A DNA stretch of 64,000 nucleotides from Vulcanimicrobiota bacterium (GCA_019637395.1 JAHBVR010000003.1:444500-508499); one strand, 5' to 3'; positions 8,909 to 18,786 are shown, numbered from the stretch's first letter. The notes: generated by a model from the sequence alone, not told the origin. Numbers and translations are program-made.

Positions 8909-11005
8909 TTAAGGTCCTGCCAGCGGCTCCAGCGACTCATTGATGTACTGAAAGGTCAAACGCCGCCCGTCTGCCAGGGGAGGCAGGGCCGGTCCGTCGG
9001 GGATAAGATCCAACCGATGGGACCCGGCTTTCAACTGGGAAAGGTCGACGGTGACCTGGCGATAAACGCCCCATCTTGCGGGTGCCAATACGGTGTCATA
9101 GGGTTTGCCATCCAGCAATACCCGAATGGTGCGCTCCGGCCCCAGGGAGGATAGCCCGAATCTGAGGCGATATTTGCAATCGGACGGTACCAGGAGTTGA
9201 ATGCTCGCTTTACCCCAGACCCATCTCCAACTCAGACGGAAACGAGAGTCTGTTTCGAGCCCGTAAAATGCGTCGTCCAACTTTCGAGTGGGCGCCAGCT
9301 TGGGCAGCACCGGTCTGGCCGCCGGGCGCAGCAGATAGACTGCATACTCGCGTTCTTGGGTTACGAAGTCTGGCTTTCGCCAATCTTCCCAGAGCCTGGC
9401 CTGTGCCGGTTTCAGCCCCTTGCGGTAGAGCCAGAGGGCGGAGAAGCCATAGGATTCGACTTCTCGAACGATAGACTCGGGGCTCTTGCCTTCGAGATTT
9501 TTTTGCCAGACGGTCTCGGGCCTCAGGCGGCAGTCGCCGTAGGAAAAACGCAGGTGCCGTGACAGGACGTAGGCGGTCATCTCCTCATAGTGCCAAAGTC
9601 CTTGGAGGCGAGCGGCCTCCGGGTAGTCCATGACCGGCCACTGAAAGATCATCGAATGACTGGCCACCTTGTGCTCGAGAAACTGCAGCACGTCCTGATT
9701 CTCCCGGACGTACTTTTGGGCATCTTCGAACTGAGCATTATAAGGCGGCATGCAGTCCCAGCAATTGAACACAAGGATGGGCAGCAGCAGCCAGGACCGC
9801 CAGCCTGCAAAAGTTTTCCAGTAACTCAATCTTAGCGACAAAAAAAGAAGCCAACCGGCCTGGAGCACGATACTGATTCGCGAGGGACAACGGAAAAGCA
9901 GCAAGCCTAGAGAGCCGGCGGTGAAGTTGAGTCCGCCGCAAATCATGACGGCGAAAAGCCAGAGGCTCATTGCCACCACGAAGGGCAAGGGTTTTCGGTT
10001 TCGCAACTGCTGAAAACTCGTCGCGATCAGATAGCCTACCGTGGCCAGTACGAGGAACCCCAGATAGAGGCTGTCCATTTCCCCCGCACTGTTCATCATA
10101 GGGCGGAAGTAATGGGCGTAAGCCCACTGATCGAAGCTGGCCAGGCGGTGACCGGCGGGAAGAAAAAACTCCGGCAGGCGCAGTCCGTACAGTTGGAGTT
10201 CGTTCAAAGTTCGTTCAAAGGGAAGGCCTTTGCCAAAGTAGATCCAGCCCATCAAGCTGTCGATCTGACCCAAGGAGAGGAAGAAGACACTGGCCGCACT
10301 CAGCAGGGCGGGAGCGGCCGCTCTCCGCCAGCGGCCGCACAGGGCCGGAACCAACCAGCATGGCAGCAGCATCACCAGCCAAAAATACCAATAATAGGGA
10401 TGCTGCCATCCGGTGACTGCGCAGAGCGAAATCAGGCTCAACCAGAGCTTGCGGCTGAGCGGGCGACCCCGCCAGAGCCAACGGGCGGCCAGCCAGAAGA
10501 AGGGCACATGGCCGATGAAGCAGAGATTGAGGTGAATGCTGTCGCGTACGAAAAGATAGCGTGAGGTTGAGTAACAAACGGCACAGAAGATAGCCGGGAC
10601 TCTGGCACTGCCCAGCATACGGGCGGCTACATAAAGACCCGCCGCTGCCGAAAGGTGAGCGGTCAAAAGGCATAAGTTGTAGCCGGTGTTCACATCAAAA
10701 AGCCGGGTCAGCAATCCGTAATAGTTCCAGATCAGCTCTTCGGTGGTGGGGAAGTCCGACCAGTTCGCCACGAACGGAGCATTGAGCCGGTGCACCAGCC
10801 GGGGCTGGAAGGGCAGGGCGTTCAGCTCGGCGGCGGACTTACCGTAACCCTGCATGAGCGGAACATCATAGAAAGTAAACCAAACTCGAGAAAACGCCCC
10901 CGGTGAAAAGCATTCGAAATAGTAGCAAAAAGCCGCCAGGGCCAGAACAAGGCAAACCAGGAGACCTGTTAGATCTTTCCGGAAACTAAATGTAGGGATC
11001 CCCAT
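8909..11005 (-). CDS. polytopic GT-C-like membrane protein, copy 2 of a tandem pair
   Basis: 698-residue membrane protein with about 11-12 helices in residues 1-430, then a soluble C-terminal part of about 260 residues that ends in a beta-sandwich-like segment (R-L-R-F-G-L-S-S-L-G, V-L-L-D-G-K-P-Y). It is a clear paralogue of the gene just upstream. Both share APF-x-A-N-W-x-D-F-P in the first external loop, AARMLG, a helix with F-C-A-V, R-D-x-x-H-x-N-L, and AARWLWRG. The topology, with an acidic residue in the first external loop, is that of GT-C lipid-linked-sugar glycosyltransferases or polymer-associated proteins; the activity is unproven. It overlaps the upstream copy by 20 bases, so the pair is one transcript. 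Confidence 0.7.
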   Translation of the reverse strand: MGIPTFSFRKDLTGLLVCLVLALAAFCYYFECFSPGAFSRVWFTFYDVPLMQGYGKSAAELNALPFQPRLVHRLNAPFVANWSDFPTTEELIWNYYGLLTRLFDVNTGYNLCLLTAHLSAAAGLYVAARMLGSARVPAIFCAVCYSTSRYLFVRDSIHLNLCFIGHVPFFWLAARWLWRGRPLSRKLWLSLISLCAVTGWQHPYYWYFWLVMLLPCWLVPALCGRWRRAAAPALLSAASVFFLSLGQIDSLMGWIYFGKGLPFERTLNELQLYGLRLPEFFLPAGHRLASFDQWAYAHYFRPMMNSAGEMDSLYLGFLVLATVGYLIATSFQQLRNRKPLPFVVAMSLWLFAVMICGGLNFTAGSLGLLLFRCPSRISIVLQAGWLLFLSLRLSYWKTFAGWRSWLLLPILVFNCWDCMPPYNAQFEDAQKYVRENQDVLQFLEHKVASHSMIFQWPVMDYPEAARLQGLWHYEEMTAYVLSRHLRFSYGDCRLRPETVWQKNLEGKSPESIVREVESYGFSALWLYRKGLKPAQARLWEDWRKPDFVTQEREYAVYLLRPAARPVLPKLAPTRKLDDAFYGLETDSRFRLSWRWVWGKASIQLLVPSDCKYRLRFGLSSLGPERTIRVLLDGKPYDTVLAPARWGVYRQVTVDLSQLKAGSHRLDLIPDGPALPPLADGRRLTFQYINESLEPLAGP

Positions 11006-13106
11006 GCCGCTCCTCCTGCGGTGACTTGACGGGCGTAAAGCTCTCGTTGACGAAGATGAAAGTAAAGCGCTGGCCGTCCGGGAGGGGAGGCAGGGCGGGA
11101 CCCCCGGGGACTATGTCGATACGGTGGTCGCCGGGCTTGAGCTGCGCGAGATCGAAATCCAGTTGCCTCCAGGTGGCGTATTGAGTGGGAGCGAGCATCC
11201 GACTGTGTGGCCTGCCATCCAGGAAAACTTGAAGGGGCCTGGCATGTTCTCCCAGGTTGGAGAGACCGAATCGGTAATGTTGGCGGCAACCGGGCGGAAC
11301 CAGAAGCTGAATTCGCGCCGGGCCCCAGACATTGCGATAGCGAAAATCCAGGTGGGAGTCAGCCTGCACTTCGGAAAAGTTAGTCGACAGCACTCGGGTG
11401 GCTTCCAGTTTGGGTCGTTGGGCCGGCGACTTCGGTCTGAGAAGGTATACCCACAGGTCGCCCCAGGGGCTTCGGAAATCCGGTTTTCGTTTCCACTCTT
11501 TCCAGGGCTTCAACTGTTCCGAGGTCAGGCCGTTGGTGTAAAGCCATAAAGCGGAAAAGCCGAATCCCTCGATGGTGTTTTCTATCTGCTCCGGAGAGCA
11601 GCCGACCAGATGCCGTTGCCACTCCGCCTCCGGCCGCCAACGGCAATTTCCGTAAGAGAACCTCAGATCTCGAGAATAGAGAAATCCCATCAACTGCTCA
11701 TAATTCCAGAGGTCAAGGACTTTTGGCGCTTCAGGATATTCGCTAATCGGCCATTGAAACACCATGGATTTCGGCGCCAGTCTGGCCTCTAGAAAGTCCA
11801 CCACTGCCTTCTGGTTGTGGATGTAAGCTGCGATTTGCCTACGATCGTCCAGGTAAGGCGGGATGCAGTCCCAGGCCGTGAAAAGCAACGGCAGCGGAAT
11901 CAAAAGAGCCCTCAGCCCTCGGAAGGTCCCCCAACTCGTCAATTTTTCGGCCAGAAACAACAGCAGGCCGGCCTGGATCAGGATGGCGCAGCGTCCATTG
12001 CTGCGAAATAATAAGAGGCCGAAGGCTCCTGCCGTCATTACTAAGCCGCCACAAGCCATCAGTGCGCTAAGCCAGAGATTCATCCCGAAGTAAAATGGGA
12101 CCGGCTTTTGCGCTATCCAACCACGGACTCCAAGCACGGTTAGATAGAGAAGCGAGGCGATTCCGATGAAGCCCAAGTAGGAACTGTTTGTCTCCAGCGC
12201 ATGCCAGCGCATGGGCCCGTAGTAGCGCAAATAAGCCAACTCATCGAAACGAGACCAATGATGGCCAGCCGGCAGAAGCATTTCGGGTAACCGCAGAGCA
12301 TACAGGCTCAGCTCGTCGATGGTTCGAATGTAAGGATGGCCTTTGCCGAATTTATGCCAGCCAATGAGGCAGCTTGACTGGCCCAAGAAGAGAAAAAAGA
12401 CGCTGGCGGCACTCAACAAAACAGGCGCTGTGGCCTGTTTCAGCCGGCGGCCAGCCAGATGTACCGCCCAGCACGGCACCAACATGCAAAGCCAGAAAAA
12501 CCAGAAATAGGGATTCTGCCAGGCGCAGACAGCACAAAGCGAAATCATGCCGGCCCAGATTTTAGGAGTCAGGGGTTGGCCGCGCCACAACCAGCGCGCC
12601 GCCACCCAGAGGAAGGGAAGGTGCCAGCAGTAGCTGAGGTTGATGTGCACGGTATCCCGTGCAAAAAGAAAGCGTGCCATTGCGTAGCTAACTGCGCAAA
12701 AGACGGACGGAGCCCGACTTGCGCCGAGCATCCGGGCTGCCGTGTAGAAACCGCATCCAGCCAGCACGTGGGCGGTCAAAAGGGCGATATTGTAGCCTCG
12801 AATCACACCGAAAAAATAAGTTAGCAGCCCAAAATAACCCCAGACCAGTTCGTCGGGAGCAGGAAAGTCACACCAGTTCGCCGTGAACGGTGCATTCAGT
12901 CGCTCTACCACTCGCGCTTTCCAGGGACGAGCGTCTCCTTCCGCGACCACTTTAGCCAGGGCCTGCGTCAACGGAACATCGTTGAATGTACACCAGGGCT
13001 GAGCCAGATTCTCCAGCGAAGTACACTCGAAGTAGTAGCATGCGGACAGCAAACTCAAGCCTGCCACCAGTAGCAGACAACTTAAATCCAGAAGTCGGCT
13101 TCGCAC
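10986..13106 (-). CDS. polytopic GT-C-like membrane protein, copy 1 of a tandem pair
   Basis: 706-residue paralogue of the following gene with the same plan: about 11-12 membrane helices (residues 8-430), then an extracytoplasmic C-terminal domain finishing in a beta-sandwich (Y-R-F-G-L-S-N-L-G, V-F-L-D-G-R-P-H). The shared first-loop motif APFTANWCDFP and RDTVHINL argue for a common active site. Its divergent neighbour is a UGM-like flavoprotein gene 100 bases away, then a DUF2079 membrane protein, so the four genes look like one envelope-glycan locus. GC content here is visibly lower than in the flanking housekeeping genes, consistent with acquisition by transfer (inference). Confidence 0.7.
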   Translation of the reverse strand: MRSRLLDLSCLLLVAGLSLLSACYYFECTSLENLAQPWCTFNDVPLTQALAKVVAEGDARPWKARVVERLNAPFTANWCDFPAPDELVWGYFGLLTYFFGVIRGYNIALLTAHVLAGCGFYTAARMLGASRAPSVFCAVSYAMARFLFARDTVHINLSYCWHLPFLWVAARWLWRGQPLTPKIWAGMISLCAVCAWQNPYFWFFWLCMLVPCWAVHLAGRRLKQATAPVLLSAASVFFLFLGQSSCLIGWHKFGKGHPYIRTIDELSLYALRLPEMLLPAGHHWSRFDELAYLRYYGPMRWHALETNSSYLGFIGIASLLYLTVLGVRGWIAQKPVPFYFGMNLWLSALMACGGLVMTAGAFGLLLFRSNGRCAILIQAGLLLFLAEKLTSWGTFRGLRALLIPLPLLFTAWDCIPPYLDDRRQIAAYIHNQKAVVDFLEARLAPKSMVFQWPISEYPEAPKVLDLWNYEQLMGFLYSRDLRFSYGNCRWRPEAEWQRHLVGCSPEQIENTIEGFGFSALWLYTNGLTSEQLKPWKEWKRKPDFRSPWGDLWVYLLRPKSPAQRPKLEATRVLSTNFSEVQADSHLDFRYRNVWGPARIQLLVPPGCRQHYRFGLSNLGEHARPLQVFLDGRPHSRMLAPTQYATWRQLDFDLAQLKPGDHRIDIVPGGPALPPLPDGQRFTFIFVNESFTPVKSPQEERHGDPYI

Positions 13107-13205
13107 CCGGGCTCCTTACTTCGAGCCGTCTCATCCCCTGCTGTTGCCAGTCACAATTTCGCCGAGGAACTAGCCGGCTGACGCTAGAACCCCAGCCGCG
13201 TGAAT

Positions 13206-14792
13206 ATGAAAAGTAAAAAAGTCGCGCTTATCATAGGCGCCGGCCCGGCTGGTTTGACTGCCGCCTTTGAACTACTGCGCCAGACGGACGTTAAACCCGT
13301 CGTCTTCGAAGCTTCCGCTGAATTGGGAGGCATATCGAAAACGGTTAATTACAAGGGCAATCGCATCGACATCGGGGGGCATCGGTTTTTTTCCAAGTCT
13401 GATCGGGTTATGGACTGGTGGGCGAGGTTCATGCCCATTGAGCGCACGGCAGGCGCAGCCAAGTTTACGTTGCGTTATCAAGGATCGCAGAGGGAGATGG
13501 CTCCGAACGGGGCGGGAGTGGATCCGGCCGAGTCCGATCAGGTCATGCTGGTCCGTTCCCGGTTGAGTCGCATCTTTTATTTGCGTAAGTTCTTTAACTA
13601 TCCCGTCAAGCTCGAATGGCAGACCATACGCAATCTGGGATTGCGTAGAATCGTGAGGATCGGCCTGAGTTATCTCAAGGCTCGTCTGGCGCCTGTTCCC
13701 GAGAAGTCTCTGGAAGAATTCTTCATCAATCGTTTTGGCTACGAGCTCTACAGTACTTTCTTTAGGGACTATACGGAGAAGGTGTGGGGTGTGCCCTGTT
13801 CTCAAATTGCACCCGATTGGGGAGCGCAGCGTATCAAGGGATTATCCATCACCGAAACCTTAAAGCACGCTTTCCGTTCTTTCCTGGGCAAGCGCGCCAC
13901 CGACCTGGCTCAGAAGGATACCGCCACCAGCCTGATCGAGTATTTTCTTTATCCCAAATATGGACCGGGCCAGATGTGGGAGACAGTGGCACAGCATGTG
14001 ATCCAAATGGGTGGCGAAGTCAGCACCCGCAAACAGGTTACGGCCCTACAATGCGAGGGTGATGTGGTCCGTGCAGTTACCGTCGAGGATCTTGAGACAG
14101 GTGAGAGGACGACCGTCGAGGGTGACTACATCATCTCCACCATGCCCATCAATGAACTGGTTTCCGGTCTGCGGGGGGTAGTTGTGCCGGACGAGGTGAG
14201 AAGCATTGCTGAGGGCTTGCCCTTCCGCGATTTCATCACCGTCGGCTTGCTCTTGAAGGGATTGGCGGTCAATTCGTCTGGCTCCAGCTCAGAAAATGGG
14301 CTGATTCCCGACAACTGGATCTATATACAAGAGCCGGAAGTCAAAGTCGGGCGGTTGCAGATTTTCAATAACTGGAGCCCCTTTATGGTCAAGGACCCGA
14401 GCACCGTCTGGATCGGTCTGGAGTATTTTGTAAATGAAGGAGATGAAACCTGGAGTCTTTCTGATGCCGAAATGACCGAGTTGGGGATCCGAGAGCTCAG
14501 CAGCATCGGCATCATACGCACCGAGGATGTACTTGACAGCACCATTCTGCGCGTCAAGAAGACTTACCCCGCTTATTTTGGTACTTATGCAAACTTTGAC
14601 CTTTTAAGGGGTTATCTAGATTCATTCTCCAATTTGTTTTTGATCGGACGAAATGGGATGCATCGCTACAATAATCAGGATCATTCCATGTTGACCGCCA
14701 TGACCGCGGTAGAAAATATCCGTGACGGCGTGCTGACGAAGTCTAACATCTGGGACATCAATCTTGAGCAAGAGTACCACGAAAGCAAGTAG
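13206..14792 (+). CDS. FAD-dependent oxidoreductase, UDP-galactopyranose-mutase/amine-oxidase-like
   Basis: 528-residue flavoprotein. The N terminus has the dinucleotide-binding GAGPAGL ([16 protein letters not shown]) and the following acidic strand end VVFEA. Next come G-G-I-S-K-T, then D-I-G-G-H-R-F-F, all typical of the UDP-galactopyranose mutase / protoporphyrinogen-oxidase-like group often found in exopolysaccharide clusters. Near the C terminus [15 protein letters not shown] matches the flavin-binding GRNGxxRYxNxDH segment of this clade. The true substrate (sugar nucleotide or lipid-linked sugar) is not known. ATG at 13206 is preferred over GTG at 13200. The next gene overlaps it by 29 bases. 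Confidence 0.85.
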   Translation: MKSKKVALIIGAGPAGLTAAFELLRQTDVKPVVFEASAELGGISKTVNYKGNRIDIGGHRFFSKSDRVMDWWARFMPIERTAGAAKFTLRYQGSQREMAPNGAGVDPAESDQVMLVRSRLSRIFYLRKFFNYPVKLEWQTIRNLGLRRIVRIGLSYLKARLAPVPEKSLEEFFINRFGYELYSTFFRDYTEKVWGVPCSQIAPDWGAQRIKGLSITETLKHAFRSFLGKRATDLAQKDTATSLIEYFLYPKYGPGQMWETVAQHVIQMGGEVSTRKQVTALQCEGDVVRAVTVEDLETGERTTVEGDYIISTMPINELVSGLRGVVVPDEVRSIAEGLPFRDFITVGLLLKGLAVNSSGSSSENGLIPDNWIYIQEPEVKVGRLQIFNNWSPFMVKDPSTVWIGLEYFVNEGDETWSLSDAEMTELGIRELSSIGIIRTEDVLDSTILRVKKTYPAYFGTYANFDLLRGYLDSFSNLFLIGRNGMHRYNNQDHSMLTAMTAVENIRDGVLTKSNIWDINLEQEYHESK

Positions 14793-16596
14793 GCTCACCT
14801 TTCTGGCGGCCGGTTGGGGGACGTTCTTGCTGTCGTTCGGCCTGCAATTCGTCTATATACTCAATCACTTCTACTCCGACGGCGCCTATTGTGAGGATTC
14901 CGGGATTTTTGCCTGTATGATGTGGCGAGCTGGAATTTGCGGTCTGCCGTTATCGATCGGTTTGGGCACGCCGACTTACATGCAGGTGCATATGACCTGG
15001 TTGGCGGCGCTCTTTTCGCTGGTCTCTTATGCTGTTCCGGTAGACCATGTGAGCTGGTTTGCCTTCTATATGGGTTGCAGTTTCGGCTTGCTGGCCTTTT
15101 CCGTCTATTATGCCGGAATCAAACTGGTTGGCGGTTACGGCCCGTGGACCTGGGCATTTATCGGCACCTGTCTGGCGCAATGCGGCCTGAGCATCGAGGT
15201 AGCCCAATATCCGCATCACGAGATAGCCGCGGTGGGGCTGATGACCCTGTTCTGGACGGAATTCCTAAGGCGACGCCGGTTCTCATCGGCACTTTTCTTC
15301 CTGTTGGCGGTGTCCGTTCGGGAGGATGTGGGTTTCCATATTTGCGCATTGCTAACGCTCCTGTGGCTTTATAAGGTGGCACTACGGCAATCCGATCCCG
15401 GGCGGGGCTGGGCGGCGGTTTTTGCCATGGCCGGGTTTGCTTTCAGTCTGTTGGATCTGGGGGTCCAGAGATGGGCTTTCTCCCACAATTCTACCTTTGC
15501 CACAACTTATGCTCAGGGTTCCGCGAGTGAAGCCTGGCTCCGTGTCCAGCAGCACCTGCTCTACATGCTGCATCATCGTGCTTATCTTTGGGCGCCGCTC
15601 CTGATGACGGTATTGATTGCCATCCGGCGGCGCAGCCTAGTCCTGCTGTTGGCGGTGGCCGCCTACTTGCCCTGGCTCTTGCTGCATTTGCAGGCGGTGC
15701 GCGAGCCGGTAGCCACCCTCTTCGGATATTATGCCTATCCCTTCTACAACCCCATTGTGTGGATTCTCTTCGCGCCCGTCGAGCAGGGTTCTTTGGACCG
15801 TTGGGGAGGCCGAACCATCGCTCGGGAATTCCTGGGTGTGCTCGTGGTCAGTTTGCTTGCCCTAGCTTCACAAAATCCAGGATCAATCCGTGCATACTGT
15901 CTACGAATATGGCCTCGACCGGAGATCCGGGCAAACATGGTCGCTCGTCGGCAACTTGCCAAGTTGGACGTTTCCCAATGGCCTGAGGTGAGCACCATGG
16001 GCGACTCGGCGGTTTTTAGTCTGGCGCCCTGGGTTTTCCCCGTTCGATTGCAGCCAACTGGTCCAGCGCCACGCATGCTCTTTTTTTGGAGAGATTACCC
16101 TATTGAACAGGAATTGGTCCATCAACGGCTCTTGCGAATGAAGAGCCCGGCCATCTACCGATTGGGCGACAGCCGAGTCTGTCTGGCGGTCACCCGGCCG
16201 GTGGCGCAGTTCGCCGAGTTTCTTCGCCCCTGGCGTCTTTCCACGCTTCTCTGGGCCACCCATTATGTAGGCAGTGGACGACCGGGAAGAAATGACAGTT
16301 TCGAAGTGAGCCCGGGGAACGGAGTCTTTCTCAATAGTTACCTTGACAATATGGAGGCAGGGCGATATCGGATCGTCTATCTGATCGAAGCCGATTCGCC
16401 AACAGGGCTCGAGGTGGTCTTCACCAGTGCTCAAAGCGAGATAATACGCAGTAAATTACCTCTTGGCAAAAAAGGCAAGCAAGAAGTCGGTGTAGAGTTT
16501 ACCCTGAGCGGGGCTGTCCCCCGATTTGGAGTCGACGTATTGGTTTCCGAGCATGCCAAAGTGCTCGTTTCAGACTGCCAGTTCGAACGGATTTAA
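14764..16596 (+). CDS. DUF2079-like polytopic membrane protein
   Basis: 610-residue membrane protein with about 10-11 helices in residues 10-375 and a soluble beta-rich C-terminal domain. An early external loop reads [14 protein letters not shown], matching the acidic D/E-x-G-I-F-x-x-x-x-W motif of DUF2079 proteins, a GT-C-like family. The start is TTG inside the end of the flavoprotein gene (29-base overlap), implying translational coupling. It is probably a glycosyl or lipid-linked sugar transferase in the same locus as the two paralogues upstream, but the enzymatic activity is inference. It ends 4 bases into the convergent yggX gene. Confidence 0.65.
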   Translation: MSKSTTKASRLTFLAAGWGTFLLSFGLQFVYILNHFYSDGAYCEDSGIFACMMWRAGICGLPLSIGLGTPTYMQVHMTWLAALFSLVSYAVPVDHVSWFAFYMGCSFGLLAFSVYYAGIKLVGGYGPWTWAFIGTCLAQCGLSIEVAQYPHHEIAAVGLMTLFWTEFLRRRRFSSALFFLLAVSVREDVGFHICALLTLLWLYKVALRQSDPGRGWAAVFAMAGFAFSLLDLGVQRWAFSHNSTFATTYAQGSASEAWLRVQQHLLYMLHHRAYLWAPLLMTVLIAIRRRSLVLLLAVAAYLPWLLLHLQAVREPVATLFGYYAYPFYNPIVWILFAPVEQGSLDRWGGRTIAREFLGVLVVSLLALASQNPGSIRAYCLRIWPRPEIRANMVARRQLAKLDVSQWPEVSTMGDSAVFSLAPWVFPVRLQPTGPAPRMLFFWRDYPIEQELVHQRLLRMKSPAIYRLGDSRVCLAVTRPVAQFAEFLRPWRLSTLLWATHYVGSGRPGRNDSFEVSPGNGVFLNSYLDNMEAGRYRIVYLIEADSPTGLEVVFTSAQSEIIRSKLPLGKKGKQEVGVEFTLSGAVPRFGVDVLVSEHAKVLVSDCQFERI

Positions 16597-16880
16597 GCCT
16601 GGTTTTCCTGGACGGGGACGTAGCCTGAAGGCGGTTTGGCCGTGTCCTGAAAGAGAAATTGCTCGATCTGGTCGAAGAAAATCTGATTGGTGCTGTCATC
16701 CATCAGATCCAGGCGATTCTCGTTGGTGACCATGATGAAGTGCTCTTCGAAGAGTTTCCAGGCCTCGGCGGACACCTGCTCGTAGACCTTCTTGCCCACC
16801 GGGCCGGGAATCGGCGGGGCCTCCAGAGCGGGCAGTTCCTTTTTCAGTTTGACGCACATTACAGTTCTATTGTGGCTCAT
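16593..16880 (-). CDS. yggX: Fe(2+)-trafficking protein YggX
   Basis: 95-residue oxidative-stress/iron-trafficking protein of the YggX family. Seen: an N-terminal R-T-V-M-C-V-K-L-K-K-E-L-P with the single conserved cysteine, P-G-P-V-G-K-K-V-Y-E-Q-V-S, A-W-K-L-F, N-E-N-R-L-D-L, and a C-terminal F-F-D-Q-I-E-Q-F-L-F. E. coli YggX is 91 residues; this copy has about 15 extra C-terminal residues. The frame stays open far upstream, but the homology begins at the ATG at 16880. The stop overlaps the DUF2079 stop region by 4 bases. yqeG ends 15 bases upstream on the same strand. Confidence 0.93.
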   Translation of the reverse strand: MSHNRTVMCVKLKKELPALEAPPIPGPVGKKVYEQVSAEAWKLFEEHFIMVTNENRLDLMDDSTNQIFFDQIEQFLFQDTAKPPSGYVPVQENQA

Positions 16881-16894
16881 GGCTTCTCCTTCGC

Positions 16895-17467
16895 TTACTC
16901 TTCCTCGGGCGCCTCTCGCCAAATCGGACGGGAAATGCCGTAATGCCGAAGCAACAGCCATTCGCGCAGGCGGCGCATGACCAGACCGGTGCTCCAGTGG
17001 TCCGGTCCGGGAGGACTGACCAGAATCGTGTAAAGCCCCATGCGGTTGCCACCCACGATGTCCGAGTAGATCTGGTCGCCGACGATGGCGGTGCTGGCCG
17101 GAGTGCATTTCATGCGCTCCAGAGCCCAGTAAAATCCAACCGGATGAGGCTTGCGGGACCAAAAATCTGCCGCGAACAGGTCGGGAATGCCCAGTTGCTT
17201 GCCGATGCGTTCCATACGCAATTGGCGTTCGCTGCCGAACATGGCGTTGGAGAGCAGGCAGGCGCTGCGGATCCAACCCTCTCCCTGGGCCTTTTGCAGG
17301 TATCTGACGACTTTGTCCTCGACTTTTTGGGAGAATTGCGGCAGCAGAGTGTTGTCCACATCGAAGATGTAGTTGACGATGCCACGCTCCGCCAGCCGGG
17401 CGAAGGGTACCTCCAGAATGGAAGGCAACACCAGGTCCGGCAGGCGCGGATCGAGCCCGAGGCGCAC
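16895..17467 (-). CDS. yqeG: YqeG-family HAD-IIIA phosphatase
   Basis: HAD-superfamily phosphatase of the YqeG type (190 residues from the chosen start; B. subtilis YqeG is about 170). Motif I is D-V-D-N-T-L-L, then L-L-S-N-A (motif II), a lysine in R-K-P-H-P (motif III) and G-D-Q-I-Y-S-D (motif IV). Homologues are linked to ribosome assembly or envelope metabolism, but the substrate is unsettled. The start is uncertain: the frame extends to a TTG at 17542 that overlaps the rplT stop. A strong intrinsic terminator (17485-17511) lies in that extension, so I prefer GTG at 17467, where family similarity begins. It may be read only when transcripts run through the terminator. Confidence 0.85.
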   Translation of the reverse strand: MRLGLDPRLPDLVLPSILEVPFARLAERGIVNYIFDVDNTLLPQFSQKVEDKVVRYLQKAQGEGWIRSACLLSNAMFGSERQLRMERIGKQLGIPDLFAADFWSRKPHPVGFYWALERMKCTPASTAIVGDQIYSDIVGGNRMGLYTILVSPPGPDHWSTGLVMRRLREWLLLRHYGISRPIWREAPEEE

Positions 17468-17484
17468 CTGCTGATGGGGCTGGG

Positions 17485-17511
17485 AAAAGAAAAACCGCCC
17501 TTCTAGGCGGT
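17485..17511 (-). terminator. intrinsic terminator after rplT
   Basis: On the minus strand ACCGCC, a six-base loop TAGAAG, then GGCGGT followed by TTTTCTTTT. It sits about 28 bases past the rplT stop codon and ends the infC-rpmI-rplT operon. It lies inside the open N-terminal extension of the yqeG frame. Confidence 0.85.
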
Positions 17512-17538
17512 CTTTCTTACCATCGGGTTCACCAGAGC

Positions 17539-17901
17539 TCAAGCTTTGGCGAGACCTTTCTTGGCGGCTTCAGCAAATTGGGTGAAGGTGGCAGCGTCGC
17601 TGGCGGCGAGATCCGATAGAATCTTGCGGTTCACTTCGATCCCCGAAGCCTTCAGGCCGGCGATCAGACGGCTGTAGGACAGGCCGTTCTCACGGGCACC
17701 GGCATTGATGCGGGCGATCCACAGGCGACGAATGTCGCGCTTCTTGGCGCGGCGGTCGCGAGTGGCGTAAGCCATGGAGTGATTGAGCGCCTCGGTCGCG
17801 CAATTGACGCGACGACTACGAGCTCCCCGAAAGCCTTTGACGGCTTTCATCAATTTGCGACGCTTCTTGATCGCAATATTAGCGCGTTTTACCCTGGGCA
17901 T
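17539..17901 (-). CDS. rplT: 50S ribosomal protein L20
   Basis: L20 binds 23S rRNA early in 50S assembly and is the autogenous repressor of its own operon in E. coli and B. subtilis. Seen: the highly basic N terminus (PRVKRANIAIKKRRKLMK), K-G-F-R-G-A-R-S-R, A-Y-A-T-R-D-R-R-A-K-K-R-D-I-R-R-L-W-I-A-R-I-N-A, and the globular C-terminal domain with I-x-V-N-R-K-I-L-S-D-L-A. At 120 residues it is full length. It is the last gene of the operon, 29 bases after rpmI. Confidence 0.98.
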   Translation of the reverse strand: MPRVKRANIAIKKRRKLMKAVKGFRGARSRRVNCATEALNHSMAYATRDRRAKKRDIRRLWIARINAGARENGLSYSRLIAGLKASGIEVNRKILSDLAASDAATFTQFAEAAKKGLAKA

Positions 17902-17930
17902 AACTTATCTTCCTTTCCTTCCAACGGTCC

Positions 17931-18137
17931 CTAAAAGACGTAGGGAGCCAGCAGTCTCAACCGCTTGGCGTCCGAAGGATGAACCAGGACGACCTTCCGG
18001 AACTTGCGCGTGCGCTTGGGAGACTTCTTTTCGCGAATGTGATGGCAACCAGAAAACTGGCGCATCCTCTTGATCTGGCCACTGCCGGTGACTCGCAGGC
18101 GTTTGGCGACCGCCTTCTTGGTGCGAATTTTGGGCAT
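17931..18137 (-). CDS. rpmI: 50S ribosomal protein L35
   Basis: 68-residue basic protein matching bacterial L35: P-K-I-R-T-K-K-A-V-A-K-R-L-R-V-T-G-S-G, followed by a histidine-rich middle (CHHIREKK) and a C-terminal K-R-L-R-L-L-A-P-Y segment. It sits between infC and rplT as in most bacteria. The start has AAAGGAG upstream. Confidence 0.97.
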   Translation of the reverse strand: MPKIRTKKAVAKRLRVTGSGQIKRMRQFSGCHHIREKKSPKRTRKFRKVVLVHPSDAKRLRLLAPYVF

Positions 18138-18168
18138 CGGGCGCTCCTTTCTTGCTGTGGGCTTGAAT

Positions 18169-18786
18169 TTAGCCGGCGTCCGGTTTGGCCGGCGCTGGGG
18201 CGGGGGTCGCGGGTGCGGGAGCCGCCGGGGCGGCGAAGGACGAGCCTGCGGCGCCTGCGGTGGAACCGGCTTTGGGGGCGAGCACCATAATCATGTTGCG
18301 CCCTTCCAGCCGAGGCCGGTTTTCGATGATGGCCAGCTCCAGAGAGTCGTTGAAGACTCGCTCGAGCAGTTTCAGCGCGATATTCGCGTGCACGACCTCA
18401 CGGCCGCGGAACATCATCGTCACTTTGACCTTGTCGCCCTCGCTCAACAAACGTTGGACCATCTTGCTTTTGACTTGATAGTCGTGCTCGTCGATCTTCG
18501 GGCGCAGTTTGACTTCTCGAATTTCCTGGACTTTTTTGCGCTGAACGCTGGCTTTCGCCGCTTCGCGGTTCTTTTTGGCCGCCTCGTACTTCCACTTCCC
18601 ATAGTCCATCAAGCGACAGACGGGAGGCTTGGTCTGAGGAGATACCTCAACCAGGTCGAGATCTCGCTCCTGTGCGAGACGTAGCGCGTCTCGCGGATCC
18701 ATGATACCGAGCTGTTCCCCCCGGTCGTCGATTACACGGATTTCTCGGGCTCGAATCTGTTGGTTAACGCGTAGATCCTTGGAAAT
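18169..18786 (-). CDS. infC: translation initiation factor IF-3 with AUU start codon
   Basis: IF-3 prevents subunit re-association and proofreads initiator tRNA and the start codon. The first ATG (18702) would remove the N-terminal domain. Reading upstream in frame gives S-K-D-L-R-V-N-Q-Q-I-R-A-R-E-I-R-V-I-D, the classic IF-3 N terminus, starting at an ATT codon (18784-18786) with AAGGAG 7 bases upstream. AUU initiation is the known E. coli device by which IF-3 limits its own synthesis. The protein has 205 residues: N domain, KPPVCRLMDYGK linker, C domain with R-G-R-E, and an extra Ala/Pro-rich tail of about 30 residues that is not part of the standard fold. Confidence 0.96.
   Translation of the reverse strand: MSKDLRVNQQIRAREIRVIDDRGEQLGIMDPRDALRLAQERDLDLVEVSPQTKPPVCRLMDYGKWKYEAAKKNREAAKASVQRKKVQEIREVKLRPKIDEHDYQVKSKMVQRLLSEGDKVKVTMMFRGREVVHANIALKLLERVFNDSLELAIIENRPRLEGRNMIMVLAPKAGSTAGAAGSSFAAPAAPAPATPAPAPAKPDAG

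Noticed and set aside
16593-17276. 227-codon form of the yggX frame
   Set aside because: The extra 132 residues overlap yqeG in another frame; YggX similarity begins at the ATG at 16880.
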